A DNA stretch of 64,000 nt from Mya arenaria. Taxonomy: Eukaryota > Mollusca > Bivalvia > Myida > Myidae. The translations under genes were made by a program, and so were the position numbers. Below the pieces are notes generated by a model, which searched no databases, had not been told where the DNA came from, and saw only the letters and a list, made by a program, of their open reading frames with translations. Below are positions 63,970 to 64,000 of this stretch, piece by piece (the stretch's first letter is position 1; the number at the start of each line of letters is the position of its first letter). Location: contig NC_069128.1 of NCBI RefSeq assembly GCF_026914265.1, positions 30,990,460 through 31,054,459 of the forward strand, in the 5' to 3' direction.

Positions 63970-64000
63970 GCCTCGGTAGCGCAGTAGGTAGCGCGTCAGT
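63970..64000 (+). tRNA. trnM(cau): tRNA-Met(CAU), 5' part only (window edge)
   Basis: The visible 31 bases (acceptor strand, complete D arm and 5' side of the anticodon stem) match the intact copies exactly. The gene is cut by the window end, so intron class and function cannot be judged. Confidence 0.8.

Overview
This is 64 kb of AT-rich animal nuclear DNA, most likely from a bivalve mollusc. Three things point there: a pearl-like Helentron with 180-bp internal tandem repeats and a GTCC microsatellite, a decayed tandem repeat of the GGTCAAAAACTAGGTCA type that I associate with bivalve genomes, and tRNA-derived SINEs. No intact protein-coding gene is convincing. The open frames are short, and many lie on repeats whose other copies contain stops.

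The organising feature is a plus-strand series of elongator tRNA-Met(CAU) genes. Each carries a short intron after position 37. Four copies look intact (13103, 34747, 40161, 47792), one is borderline (29773), one is cut by the window end (63970), six are pseudogenes (1170, 20984, 27053, 42368, 56794, 61128), and several 5' or 3' scraps also occur. The intact copies have internal A and B boxes and a TTTT terminator 5 to 7 bases after the gene. Six copies share an upstream GACGTTAT element 36 to 48 bases before the gene.

The DNA between the tRNAs is not unique. It is built from diverged copies of the same modules, so the window reads as an old, repeatedly duplicated multi-kilobase unit. Left part (1-13 kb): two decayed tRNAs, a set of three exon-like segments on the minus strand (5.4-6.7 kb), a dead LINE reverse-transcriptase fragment (9.4-10.1 kb), then the first intact tRNA. 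Middle (13-42 kb): about six tRNA units, a decayed 125-160-bp tandem repeat (17.5-18.2 kb), the Helentron (23.7-25.2 kb) and a 0.9-kb unidentified insertion (32.5-33.4 kb).

Right part (42-64 kb): a second unit type in which a 33/34-bp minisatellite has expanded twice at the matching place in two paralogous units (45.9-46.9 kb and 53.5-56.2 kb). It also holds a 1.3-kb tandem duplication, a SINE with target-site duplications, a second SINE near the end, and one 80-codon open frame with a hydrophobic N-terminus. Several insertions can be delimited because uninserted paralogous modules survive in the same window.
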